From NCBI RefSeq assembly GCF_012427845.1, contig NZ_CP038498.1:1860001-1924000 (forward strand): DNA of 64,000 nucleotides. Direction: 5' to 3'. This stretch comes from Pectobacterium punjabense (GTDB lineage: Bacteria > Pseudomonadota > Gammaproteobacteria > Enterobacterales > Enterobacteriaceae). A model generated the notes under the pieces. The model was given only the letters and a program-made list of their open reading frames with translations, made no database searches and had not been told where the DNA came from. Shown piece by piece: positions 56,482-64,000 of the stretch (position 1 is the first letter of the stretch; each line of letters begins with the position of its first letter). The position numbers and the translations under genes are program-made.

Positions 56482-58350
56482 ATGCAACAGGTAGCGGACT
56501 ATTTTAACGCCTTGAATCGCGACTATCTTGCGGTTCATCAGGCGAAAGAAGAGCTGTTTTGGCAACTGTATATGGGAACGGGCAACGATGAGGTGTCTGA
56601 GCATTTCTCCGCCGCAGAAAGTGCGTATAAGCGCTTTATTTCACAGCCGCAGCGTCTGGCTGAATTGAGAGTTCATCTTGCCACGTTGGAAAATAGCCCG
56701 CGCGATGAACAACAGCAGGCGTTGTTACACGGTTTACAAGGTTGGTATCGGTTTTTCGACTGTAACGTGATTGAAGATCCGCAGACTCAGGCGTTGATGG
56801 ACGAGATTATTGCCGCTGAAAGTGTGTTATACGCCAAGCGCAAATCCTATGAGATGACGCATCTGGATGCCAAGGGTGAGCGCGTGCCAGCCTCGCTTGG
56901 GGAACTGCTGACCAATCAGGCGACCAATGATACGGAAGCCTATCGTCACAGTTCTCAGCAGGCGCTGCGTTCCCTCGAACAGTGGCTGTTGCAGAACGGT
57001 TTCCCTGAGCTGGTTTCACTGCGTAACCGCTTCGCCCGTCAGATGGGCTACCGGAACTATTTTGACTATAAGGTCAATAAGACAGAGCGGATGACGCCGG
57101 AGCAACTGTTTGCCATCCTCGATCCTTTTGAAGAGCAGACTCGCGAAGCGAATGCCCGTAGCCTAAAGAATCTGGCGGGTGAAAAGGGTGAGGATGCGCT
57201 GCAACCGTGGAATATTCGCTATGCCAGCTCAGGGGATGTAACGCGCCAACTCGATCCTTATTTCCCTTTCTCTGCGTCACTGGAACGTTGGATCAACAGC
57301 TTTAAACGCTTGAACATCGGGTTTAATGGGGCGGAAATGCAGCTTGATTTGCTGGTGCGTAAAGGCAAATACGAGAATGGCTTTATGCACGGTCCGGTGC
57401 CGCCATTTGTGCAGGACGGAAAATGGACTCCTGCACGGATTAATTTCACTAGTTTGGCAAAGCCAGATCAAATCGGTAGCGGCGCCAGCGGTATTAATAC
57501 GTTGTTCCATGAAGGCGGACATGCCGCGCATTTTGCCAATATTAAGCAAAATGCCCCCTGTTTTTCACAGGAGTTTCCACCAACGTCGATGGCCTACGCT
57601 GAAACACAGTCCATGTTCTGCGACAGCCTGTTGGGTGATGCCGACTGGCTAAAACGCTATGCAAAGAATGCGCAGGGAGAGACGATTCCTGACGAGTTGA
57701 TCCGTGCGGATATCAGCACACAGCAACCGATGCGCGCCTTCAATGAGCGACACATTCTGTTGGTGCCGTATTTTGAGTGGCAGCTCTATTCGTGGGATGA
57801 CGAGGCGCGTACGCCGGAAGCGATGACCAAACTGGCACGCGACACCGAACTGCGTATTCTGGGTATCAACTGTAGCCCGCGGCCGACGTTAGCGATCCCG
57901 CATTTGTTGTCTATGGAGTCAGCGTGCTCTTACCAAGGCTATCTGCTGGCGCTGATGGCGGTAGAACAGACGCGGAACTACTTCCTGCAACGCGACGGCT
58001 ATTTGACGGACAACTCCGCTATCGGGCCGGATTTGGCGCAGCACTATTGGTTGCCGGGTAATAGCGTGAGCCATGATGATACGCTGCGTAGCCTGACGGG
58101 TGAGGGGTTTAATCCCGCTTATCTGGCGCAGGCCTGCAATCTGACGGTCGATGAAGCCTGGCAACAGGCGCAGGGGACGATGGCGCAGGCCGCTCGTCGT
58201 CCTCAGCCAGCCGCAGATTTCGATCTGTCTGCCTGTATTCGAGTCGTCGATGGTAGCCGTGTGCTGGCGGATAACGTACAGGGCGACGAGAAGATGTGTC
58301 AGGATTTTGCTGCGTTTATTGAACGGGAATATCCGCGTTTACAGGGATAA
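56482..58350 (+). CDS. M3-family metallopeptidase (oligopeptidase F-like)
   Basis: A 622-residue cytoplasmic zinc peptidase with the active-site motif FHEGGHAAHF (HEXXH form HEGGH) near residues 340-349, and the M3-type downstream ESACSYQGYLLALMAVEQ helix. It should cut medium-size peptides. I chose the ATG at 56482 with GAAGGAA upstream; an earlier ATG at 56401 would add 27 non-family residues. It ends at a strong terminator shared with convergent glnQ. Confidence 0.88.
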   Translation: MQQVADYFNALNRDYLAVHQAKEELFWQLYMGTGNDEVSEHFSAAESAYKRFISQPQRLAELRVHLATLENSPRDEQQQALLHGLQGWYRFFDCNVIEDPQTQALMDEIIAAESVLYAKRKSYEMTHLDAKGERVPASLGELLTNQATNDTEAYRHSSQQALRSLEQWLLQNGFPELVSLRNRFARQMGYRNYFDYKVNKTERMTPEQLFAILDPFEEQTREANARSLKNLAGEKGEDALQPWNIRYASSGDVTRQLDPYFPFSASLERWINSFKRLNIGFNGAEMQLDLLVRKGKYENGFMHGPVPPFVQDGKWTPARINFTSLAKPDQIGSGASGINTLFHEGGHAAHFANIKQNAPCFSQEFPPTSMAYAETQSMFCDSLLGDADWLKRYAKNAQGETIPDELIRADISTQQPMRAFNERHILLVPYFEWQLYSWDDEARTPEAMTKLARDTELRILGINCSPRPTLAIPHLLSMESACSYQGYLLALMAVEQTRNYFLQRDGYLTDNSAIGPDLAQHYWLPGNSVSHDDTLRSLTGEGFNPAYLAQACNLTVDEAWQQAQGTMAQAARRPQPAADFDLSACIRVVDGSRVLADNVQGDEKMCQDFAAFIEREYPRLQG

Positions 58351-58363
58351 GGCTGAAAAGAAG

Positions 58364-58389
58364 CAAGGGGGCGAAAGCCCCCTTGTTGA
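58364..58389. terminator. Bidirectional terminator between M3 peptidase and glnQ
   Basis: A perfect 9-bp stem CAAGGGGGC / GCCCCCTTG with loop GAAA (GNRA type), then TTG. It lies between convergent genes and touches the glnQ stop. Confidence 0.85.
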
Positions 58390-59112
58390 TCAAGATACGT
58401 GTTGCAGGAATTCACGCAGTCGGTCGCTGGGCGGATTCGTAATCAATGTTTCCGGGTCGCCATCTTCTGCGATACGGCCTTTATCAATAAAGATCAGGCG
58501 TGAAGCCACCTTATGAGCAAAGCCCACTTCATGGGTGACGATCACCATCGTCATGCCTTCCTCGGCCAGATCTTTCATTACGGTCAGCACTTCATGACGC
58601 AACTCTGGATCGAGTGCAGACGTCGGCTCATCAAACAGCATCAGTTTCGGTTTGACGGCCAGCGCACGGGCGATTGCCACACGCTGCTGTTGTCCACCGG
58701 AAAGCTCGGAAGGGTAGTGATGCGCGCGTTCTGATAGACCTACTTTCGCCAGTAATTCCAGCGCCAGTTTCTCAGCCTCAGCTTTACTTGCGCCACGCAC
58801 TCGGATCGGACCGAACGCGACATTTTCCAACGCGGTAAGATGCGGGAACAGATAAAACTGCTGGAACACCATCCCGGCTTCCTGACGGATCAAACGCTCA
58901 TCAACGCGAGGATCGTTCACTTTAAGGCCGTCAACAATCAATTCACCGCTGGTAATCTCTTCCAGCTTATTGATACAGCGCAGCAGCGTGGATTTACCCG
59001 AACCCGAGGGCCCGATGATAACCACAACTTCACCCTGATTGATGGTGAGATCGATATCGTGTAAGACCTGTGTCTTGCCAAAGTGTTTGGATACGTTTTT
59101 AAATTCAATCAT
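58390..59112 (-). CDS. glnQ: Glutamine ABC transporter ATP-binding protein
   Basis: A 240-residue ATPase identical in length to E. coli GlnQ: Walker [10 protein letters not shown], signature LSGGQQQR, Walker [15 protein letters not shown]. It drives high-affinity glutamine import with GlnP and GlnH. It is the last gene of glnHPQ; the start overlaps the glnP stop. Confidence 0.97.
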   Translation of the reverse strand: MIEFKNVSKHFGKTQVLHDIDLTINQGEVVVIIGPSGSGKSTLLRCINKLEEITSGELIVDGLKVNDPRVDERLIRQEAGMVFQQFYLFPHLTALENVAFGPIRVRGASKAEAEKLALELLAKVGLSERAHHYPSELSGGQQQRVAIARALAVKPKLMLFDEPTSALDPELRHEVLTVMKDLAEEGMTMVIVTHEVGFAHKVASRLIFIDKGRIAEDGDPETLITNPPSDRLREFLQHVS

Positions 59113-59768
59113 ATAATCTTAAGTCTTCTTTCCAGACGACGCAGAATAAAGCTGAGGACCAGCGTGATACACAGGTAAATAATGGCAACCGCAGTCCAGA
59201 TTTCCAGCGCCCGGAAGTTGCCCGCGATGATTTCCTGGCCTGAACGCGTGAGTTCAGCCACGCCAATAACAATAAACAGTGACGTGTCTTTAATGCTGAT
59301 AATCCACTGATTACCGAGCGGCGGCAGCATACGGCGTAGCGCGAGTGGGGCAATGACATGCCGTAACGTTGCGCGGCGAGACAGCCCAAGCGCTAAACCC
59401 GCTTCACGGAAGCCGTTATGAATTGATAATACCGAACCGCGGGTAATTTCTGCGATATACGCACCGGAGTTAATCATGATGGTCACTACGGCGGCGGCGA
59501 AAGGGTCAATTCGCACGGACGTGAAGATCATCGGTAAGGCGAAGTAAATAAACATCACCTGTACAACAATCGGGGTACCGCGGATTATTTCAATAAAAAC
59601 GAGCGAAATGCGGCTGGAAAACCAGCCGCCGTAGGCGCGGGCAAAACCCGCGACCACGCCAATCACCAGGCCGCCAAGCAGACCCAGAACAGAAATCAAC
59701 AGCGTCATTTTTGCCCCTTCCATCAGGAGGGGCAGAGAAGGCCAAATGGCACTCCAGTCAAACTGCAT
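59109..59768 (-). CDS. glnP: Glutamine ABC transporter permease
   Basis: A 219-residue polar-amino-acid permease (starts [20 protein letters not shown]) with about five membrane helices and the EAA loop [20 protein letters not shown]. Its length equals that of E. coli GlnP. It forms a homodimer in the inner membrane. Confidence 0.97.
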   Translation of the reverse strand: MQFDWSAIWPSLPLLMEGAKMTLLISVLGLLGGLVIGVVAGFARAYGGWFSSRISLVFIEIIRGTPIVVQVMFIYFALPMIFTSVRIDPFAAAVVTIMINSGAYIAEITRGSVLSIHNGFREAGLALGLSRRATLRHVIAPLALRRMLPPLGNQWIISIKDTSLFIVIGVAELTRSGQEIIAGNFRALEIWTAVAIIYLCITLVLSFILRRLERRLKII

Positions 59769-59794
59769 GGAATATCTCCAGATTAAATCGGCAA

Positions 59795-60541
59795 TTACTT
59801 AGGTTCTACGCCAAACCACTTCTTGTAGATCTCAGCATAAGTGCCGTTTTCACGCAGTGTTTTCAGGGCGCCGTTCACTTTTTCACGCAGCTCGTTGCTG
59901 CCTTTCGGGAACGCGATGCCGTATTGTTGGGCTTTAATCGAATCACCTACCGCTTTAAACTGGCCGTTGCCTGCGGTTTTGATGAAGTAGAGAATGTTTG
60001 GCGTATCGTGCAGCACAGCGTCAGCACGGTTGGTGCCCAATTCCATATAAGCGTTGTCGATGTTAGGGAACTGACGCAGATCTTTGGTTTTGATATTGGC
60101 TTTTGCGTAATCAACGGAACCTGTGCCGCTCTTCACCGCAACCACTTTACCGGCCAAGTCCTGCTCACCTTTGATATCGTTGTTGTCCGCTTTAACCATC
60201 ACCAGCAGGCCGCTGTTGTAATAACCGTCAGAGAAATCGATTGCTTTTTGACGCTCTTCGGTAATGGTAATGCCTGCGAGCGCCAGATCGATGTTACGCG
60301 TTTGCAGAGCAGGAATAATACCGCCGAAGTCCATTGGCTTCAGGGTGTACTTCAGGTTGAGCTGTTTAGCGATAGCATCCCAGAGGTCAATGTCAAAACC
60401 GACGTATTTGTCGCCTTGTTTGAATTCAAAGGGGACGAAAGCGGTGTCTGTTGCGACAATCAATTCTTTCTCAGCGGCATAGCTGGATACGCTCATCATC
60501 AGCGTCAATGCAGCCAAAGAGGCCTTAAGTAGTGATTTCAT
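59795..60541 (-). CDS. glnH: Glutamine-binding periplasmic protein
   Basis: A 248-residue SBP_bac_3 protein with a signal peptide ([20 protein letters not shown], cut near SYA) and the mature start [19 protein letters not shown]. It captures glutamine for GlnPQ. The ATG at 60541 matches the E. coli start; a TTG one codon upstream is not needed. AGGAAGG lies just before. Confidence 0.97.
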   Translation of the reverse strand: MKSLLKASLAALTLMMSVSSYAAEKELIVATDTAFVPFEFKQGDKYVGFDIDLWDAIAKQLNLKYTLKPMDFGGIIPALQTRNIDLALAGITITEERQKAIDFSDGYYNSGLLVMVKADNNDIKGEQDLAGKVVAVKSGTGSVDYAKANIKTKDLRQFPNIDNAYMELGTNRADAVLHDTPNILYFIKTAGNGQFKAVGDSIKAQQYGIAFPKGSNELREKVNGALKTLRENGTYAEIYKKWFGVEPK

Positions 60542-60885
60542 CAAATCCTTCCTATTTAGCAGTTGTGGGAGCTTTTTGTTTTACAGGCGTTTTAAGCATA
60601 GTACGAAAGTGGCACCCGTTAGAACATTAGGTCAATTATCATGCGTTGTGCTTAACCTGTTGTTTTTATTTTATTACCTTGCAGGCGGTGAAATTTTCAT
60701 CTCCGATTCGCTTGGGCAAGGCGCTGTTATGATTAACTGATTTATACGAGGGAAACAACCGTTGATTGGCGTTCTGGTCAATTAATGGAGGCAAAAGCTA
60801 ATTTTTTGAGCGTCTTAACGGATAAAATGCGTAGTTTGTGCGGATTACATGACAAAAGAGGGAGCTAGAATAGATTGAGCTGGCA
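60542..60885. other. glnH promoter region
   Basis: No gene is seen. This gap should carry the glnHPQ promoter. In E. coli glnH has a sigma-54 promoter with NtrC sites; on the minus strand I find only a partial half-site (GGGTGCC near 60618) and no clear GG-N10-GC sigma-54 element, so nitrogen control cannot be confirmed by eye. Confidence 0.5.
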
Positions 60886-60910
60886 GTAAAAAGGCTGCCT
60901 TAGCAGCCTT
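60886..60910 (-). terminator. Rho-independent terminator of dps
   Basis: On the minus strand AAGGCTGC-TAAG-GCAGCCTT is followed by TTTTAC. It lies about 30 bases after the dps stop. Confidence 0.88.
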
Positions 60911-60938
60911 GAGAACGTTTGCGGGACGATAGCGCAAA

Positions 60939-61442
60939 TTATTCAATATTTGATTCAATAAACCACAGAAACTGATCCAGATCGCGTGATGCAGCGGTCA
61001 GAATGTCCGCAGAGGCCTCATCTTCCGTTTTACCAATAGCACGACGAACATTGTTCGCGACAATGGCATAACGCTCGGCCAGCGCTTTTAGATGATCCTG
61101 AACGCTATGGATATTAGTCGGGTAGCTCTTCAGCGAAGTTTGTTTACCGACAATTTGCACAGTACCCAATGCGACACCGCCTATCTGCACGACGCGTTCG
61201 GCGATGGTATCCTGATGGTCAATAATTGAGGTGCGGAAGCCGTCCAGCATTTCATGAACGGCGATAAAGTTTGCACCGCGCATGTTCCAGTGTGCCTGTT
61301 TGGTAATCAACGACAGGTCGATAAAATCAACAACCAGTTGGTTTAACAGTGCGATCGTCGAGGTTTTCACGCTATCGTCCAAATCATTGCGAGTGTAAAG
61401 CAGTTCGGACGGTGCTGATTTCACGAGTTTGGCGGTAGACAT
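60939..61442 (-). CDS. dps: Dps, DNA-binding ferritin-like stress protein
   Basis: A 167-residue protein, the length of E. coli Dps, with the lysine-containing N-terminal tail ([19 protein letters not shown]) that binds DNA and the ferroxidase residues in KQAHWNMRG and [21 protein letters not shown]. It stores iron, removes peroxide and compacts DNA in stress and stationary phase. Its position next to glnH is conserved with E. coli. Confidence 0.97.
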   Translation of the reverse strand: MSTAKLVKSAPSELLYTRNDLDDSVKTSTIALLNQLVVDFIDLSLITKQAHWNMRGANFIAVHEMLDGFRTSIIDHQDTIAERVVQIGGVALGTVQIVGKQTSLKSYPTNIHSVQDHLKALAERYAIVANNVRRAIGKTEDEASADILTAASRDLDQFLWFIESNIE

Positions 61443-61754
61443 AATAGTTATCCTCTCTTTAATTATTCATAGTCTTACTGTTTAACGTGATTAATTATAA
61501 CAGCGATAAAAATTAATATTGAAAAGAATTGCCTATCAAATGAATAGCCATAGCATAGCGATACTATGGTTATTTGTAGTCAGGATTTATCTGATACCAA
61601 TAATGTGTAAATGGCGAGGGATGGAAATATTTTATATTGTCCTTGCAACACAATTGCATATATTGATAAATATCATTACTTCTGAAGTGAAAATAGTTAT
61701 TATTCTATTTTTTTTCTTAAGGCATATAATGTGTTATTAAAGGCGTCATGAAAA
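61443..61754. other. dps promoter region, AT-rich, with a dyad
   Basis: An AT-rich gap between divergent dps and the P-loop gene. CCATAG (61548-61553) and CTATGG (61564-61569) form a dyad with ATAG/CTAT elements that recall OxyR half-sites, but the spacing does not fit the consensus. Short frames here look random. Confidence 0.45.
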
Positions 61755-62306
61755 ATGAGAATCAATCTTATTGGTACTAGCGGAAGTGGAAAATCTACGC
61801 TCGCTCGTCGTTTGTCTGAGCAGTTGGATGTACCCTACGTTGAAATGGATGCGTTGTTTTGGTTGAGCAACTGGCAAGGAAGAACAGATGCCGACTTTTT
61901 TCAACGGCTTGAAAGCGCACTGGCGCCAGACAGCTGGGTACTGGATGGCAACTATAACCGAACGCGAGATATTAAATGGCGCAATGTTGATGCCGTGATT
62001 TGGGTCGATTACGGTTTTACCCGCACGCTTTTTCAAGCGGTGCGGCGTGCTTATCTTCGGGCATGGCGCAAAGAGGAGCTCTGGGGCGGAACGGGCAATA
62101 AAGAGTCCTTTATTCGCAGTTTCTTTAGCCGGGATTCGATTATCCTCTGGACAATAAAAACCTATTCAAGAAACCGAAAACGCTATCTGGCGGATTTAGC
62201 TGACCCTCGCTATCGCCATATCCGTTTTATTGTTCTGCGTTCACCTCAGGAATGTGAGACGTTTCTGCAACATTTTCCCAAGGAAATAAGTACGCATTCT
62301 GTTTAA
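61755..62306 (+). CDS. P-loop kinase-like protein (adenylate-kinase/topology-modulation type)
   Basis: A 183-residue P-loop NTPase with Walker A GTSGSGKST at residues 7-15, then ALFW-LSNWQGR, SWVLDGNYNRTRD and WVDYGF, the pattern of small nucleotide-kinase-like proteins sometimes annotated as topology modulation protein. The substrate is unknown. It is convergent with rhtA, with a 4-base overlap of coding ends. E. coli has no gene here between dps and rhtA, so it is an insertion in a conserved neighbourhood. The ribosome site is weak. Confidence 0.78.
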   Translation: MRINLIGTSGSGKSTLARRLSEQLDVPYVEMDALFWLSNWQGRTDADFFQRLESALAPDSWVLDGNYNRTRDIKWRNVDAVIWVDYGFTRTLFQAVRRAYLRAWRKEELWGGTGNKESFIRSFFSRDSIILWTIKTYSRNRKRYLADLADPRYRHIRFIVLRSPQECETFLQHFPKEISTHSV

Positions 62307-63184
62307 GCTTTCTCTGCTTTTCGTACCTCTGCTGATTTTATTGTCAACGTTGCGCCTAGTGATGCGATGATAATAAATATCAGCGCCATCCACTGTATCA
62401 ATGAGAGATGTTCGCCGAGGAAGAGTATCCCAGATAAGGCGGCAATCGCGGGCTCCATACTCATTAGAGTGCTGAACGTTCTGGCGGGTAGGCGCGTTAA
62501 CGCCACCATTTCCAGAGAATAGGGCAGCGCAGTGGACAGAATAGCGACGGCAATGCCGAGTGGGAGTATCGTGAGCGAAAACAGTGTGCTTTCCGCATAA
62601 TAGGCACCGATAGGGCAAAAGATAAGTGCAGCAATACAGGAGCCAATAGCGACAGTGCCCGGCCCGTGATTTGCCCCTGCTTTTTGCCCAAATAGGATAT
62701 AGAACGCCCAGCAGGCGCCTGCACCGATGGCGTAGGCGGCACCTGTTAAATCAACATTTCCGATATTGTGACCCAGCGGTAATAAAAACCACAGCCCTGC
62801 AACGGCAAGACAGACCCATAGAAAATCAATCGGCCGGCGTGATGCTAACATAGCAACGGCAAGTGGGCCGGTGAACTCCAGCGCGACAGCAATGCCAAGC
62901 GGCACCGTTTGCAACGAGAGATAAAATAGAAAATTCATACCGCCCAGCGTAATGCCATAAATCAACAGCGGCAGACGGTTACTACTGAAGCGCATACGCC
63001 ATGGTTTAAAAATGATGCACAGAATGATCGTCCCAATTCCCAGACGTAACGCCGTGACGCCAGTGGCACCGATGAGCGGAAACAGATTTTTGGCCAGAGC
63101 GGCTCCGCTTTGGATCGATAACATCGAGATAATGATGAGCAATACAGGGATGAATGATGATGAACGATGGGGAAATAAGGTCAT
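62303..63184 (-). CDS. rhtA: Threonine/homoserine exporter RhtA
   Basis: A 293-residue EamA-family exporter with about ten membrane segments, very similar in length and sequence to E. coli RhtA (ISMLSIQSGAALAKNLFPL, GPLAVAMLASRRPIDFLW). It exports threonine and homoserine. The order dps-rhtA-ompX matches E. coli, which supports the identity. Confidence 0.94.
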   Translation of the reverse strand: MTLFPHRSSSFIPVLLIIISMLSIQSGAALAKNLFPLIGATGVTALRLGIGTIILCIIFKPWRMRFSSNRLPLLIYGITLGGMNFLFYLSLQTVPLGIAVALEFTGPLAVAMLASRRPIDFLWVCLAVAGLWFLLPLGHNIGNVDLTGAAYAIGAGACWAFYILFGQKAGANHGPGTVAIGSCIAALIFCPIGAYYAESTLFSLTILPLGIAVAILSTALPYSLEMVALTRLPARTFSTLMSMEPAIAALSGILFLGEHLSLIQWMALIFIIIASLGATLTIKSAEVRKAEKA

Positions 63185-63561
63185 TCTTTTGGCCTTAAAA
63201 GCAGGTATAACATTCTGTTGCTATCATATCCAATTGTAAACAATTTGTCTGGTATGAATTGACTTTTATTGACCTTTATTTACGCATCATTTAACTGGTT
63301 TTTTTTCATTCAATACAATTAGCATACAAACTGAGCGGGAAATTAAGAATTGTCTGTTTTACTAGCCTGTGGTGAATTTATTTTTAATCTAACTGTCACA
63401 ATGAAAAGTTCAATATAATTAGTGTGATAGCTTCTGTTTGACAATATTTGTTACATCTAAAGCCTAATTGATAAATATTTATAGGGCGGCAAGCACCGCA
63501 CTTCTTTGTTATATTTACTGCGTTAGTTAGTCTTTCATAAAATGAATTTGAGGCTGTAAAT
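63185..63561. other. rhtA-ompX intergenic region
   Basis: AT-rich, no gene seen. A TTGACA box (63438-63443) could be the -35 of the ompX promoter, but I cannot pick a good -10 at normal spacing. A long ompX leader is likely. GAGGCTG is the ompX ribosome site. Confidence 0.5.
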
Positions 63562-64000
63562 ATGAAAAAAATCGCGTGTCTTTCCGCTCTGGCTTGTGTA
63601 TTAGCCGTTGGCGCAGGTTCTGCATTTGCTGGTCAAAGTACCGTAACTGCTGGTTATGCTCAAGGTGATGCTCAGGGCGTACAAAATAAAGTTAAAGGCT
63701 TTAACCTGAAATATCGTTATGAGCAAGATAATAACCCACTGGGCGTTATTAGCTCATTCACCTACCTGGAAAAAAATGGTAGCGATGGCAGTGACTACAA
63801 CAAAGGCCAATACATGGGCTTCACTGCTGGTCCTGCTTATCGTCTGAATGACTGGGCAAGCCTGTACGGTGTTGTTGGTTTGAGCCACGGCAAAGTAACG
63901 AATAACGCTACTAACGGCCTGGGCAATAGCAGCAATGACGATTACGGCTTCACCTACGGTGCTGGTGTTCAGTTCAACCCAATCCAAGACGTTGCTCTGG
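63562..64000 (+). CDS. ompX: Outer-membrane protein OmpX (3' end beyond window)
   Basis: The first 146 codons of OmpX. A signal peptide (MKKIACLSALACVLAVGAG, cut at AFA) precedes an eight-stranded beta-barrel with alternating aromatic strands (STVTAGYAQGDAQG, FNLKYRYEQDNNPLGVIS, DDYGFTYGAGVQFNP). OmpX is a small surface barrel linked to adhesion and envelope stress. The final strands lie outside the window. Confidence 0.95.
   Translation, partial: MKKIACLSALACVLAVGAGSAFAGQSTVTAGYAQGDAQGVQNKVKGFNLKYRYEQDNNPLGVISSFTYLEKNGSDGSDYNKGQYMGFTAGPAYRLNDWASLYGVVGLSHGKVTNNATNGLGNSSNDDYGFTYGAGVQFNPIQDVAL

Noticed and set aside
60542..60700. Sigma-54 promoter and NtrC sites for glnHPQ
   Set aside because: Expected from E. 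coli, but no convincing -24/-12 element could be read on the minus strand.
61519..61740. A 73-codon plus-strand frame between dps and the P-loop gene
   Set aside because: AT-rich chance frame without a ribosome site and with no domain pattern.

Overview
The window is a chromosomal segment of a soft-rot enterobacterium, most likely Pectobacterium. The evidence is the close enterobacterial core (rhlE, dusC, pepT, pbpG, bglX, dinG, ybiB, glnHPQ, dps, rhtA, ompX) combined with a serralysin-type secreted protease operon (prtW-inh-prtDEF) typical of plant-pathogenic soft-rot bacteria. No rRNA, tRNA, CRISPR array, integrase or complete insertion sequence was seen.

Layout. 1-2889: the end of a siderophore-iron ABC import operon (two FecCD-type permeases, an ATPase, and a FhuF-like [2Fe-2S] reductase). 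3252-11527: housekeeping and transport genes (rhlE, a DMT exporter divergent from an AraC regulator, pepT, a DppA-like binding protein, queH, dusC). 11646-14652: an S-methylmethionine operon, mmuP-mmuM plus one unknown gene, preceded by a perfect MetJ box. 14949-18330: a class IV adenylate cyclase, a secreted FMN-binding protein with a small membrane protein, pbpG and a GST. 18478-24797: a four-gene operon (binding protein, ATPase, fused permease, DeoR regulator) of the 2-aminoethylphosphonate importer type, divergent from a class III PLP enzyme; the shared promoter region carries an 11-bp inverted repeat. 25160-32224: bglX, idi, a 35-residue membrane protein, a LysE exporter with an AraC regulator, and dinG.

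32235-55317 is the accessory region. It lies between dinG and ybiB, which are neighbours in E. coli. The left part is the type I secretion operon: metalloprotease, periplasmic inhibitor, and ABC, adaptor and outer-membrane components. The right part (39389-54823) is a complete contractile-tail cluster with no capsid, portal, terminase, integrase or replication gene: a lysis cassette (holin-like protein, transglycosylase, nested Rz/Rz1), two Mu gp25/gp26-like genes, then gp37-like, sheath, tube, chaperones with a probable programmed frameshift, tape measure, U, X, D, V, W, J, I and a tail fibre. It ends in a truncated DNA-invertase remnant. This looks like an R-type phage-tail bacteriocin (tailocin, carotovoricin-like) made from a Mu/P2-type hybrid phage by loss of its head genes. 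Several hairpins inside it probably set expression ratios.

55427-64000 returns to core order: ybiB, an M3 peptidase, glnQPH, dps, an extra P-loop kinase-like gene, rhtA and the start of ompX. Two copies of an intergenic palindromic repeat with shared ends occur at 2915-3055 and 32235-32361; the second sits at the left edge of the accessory region.
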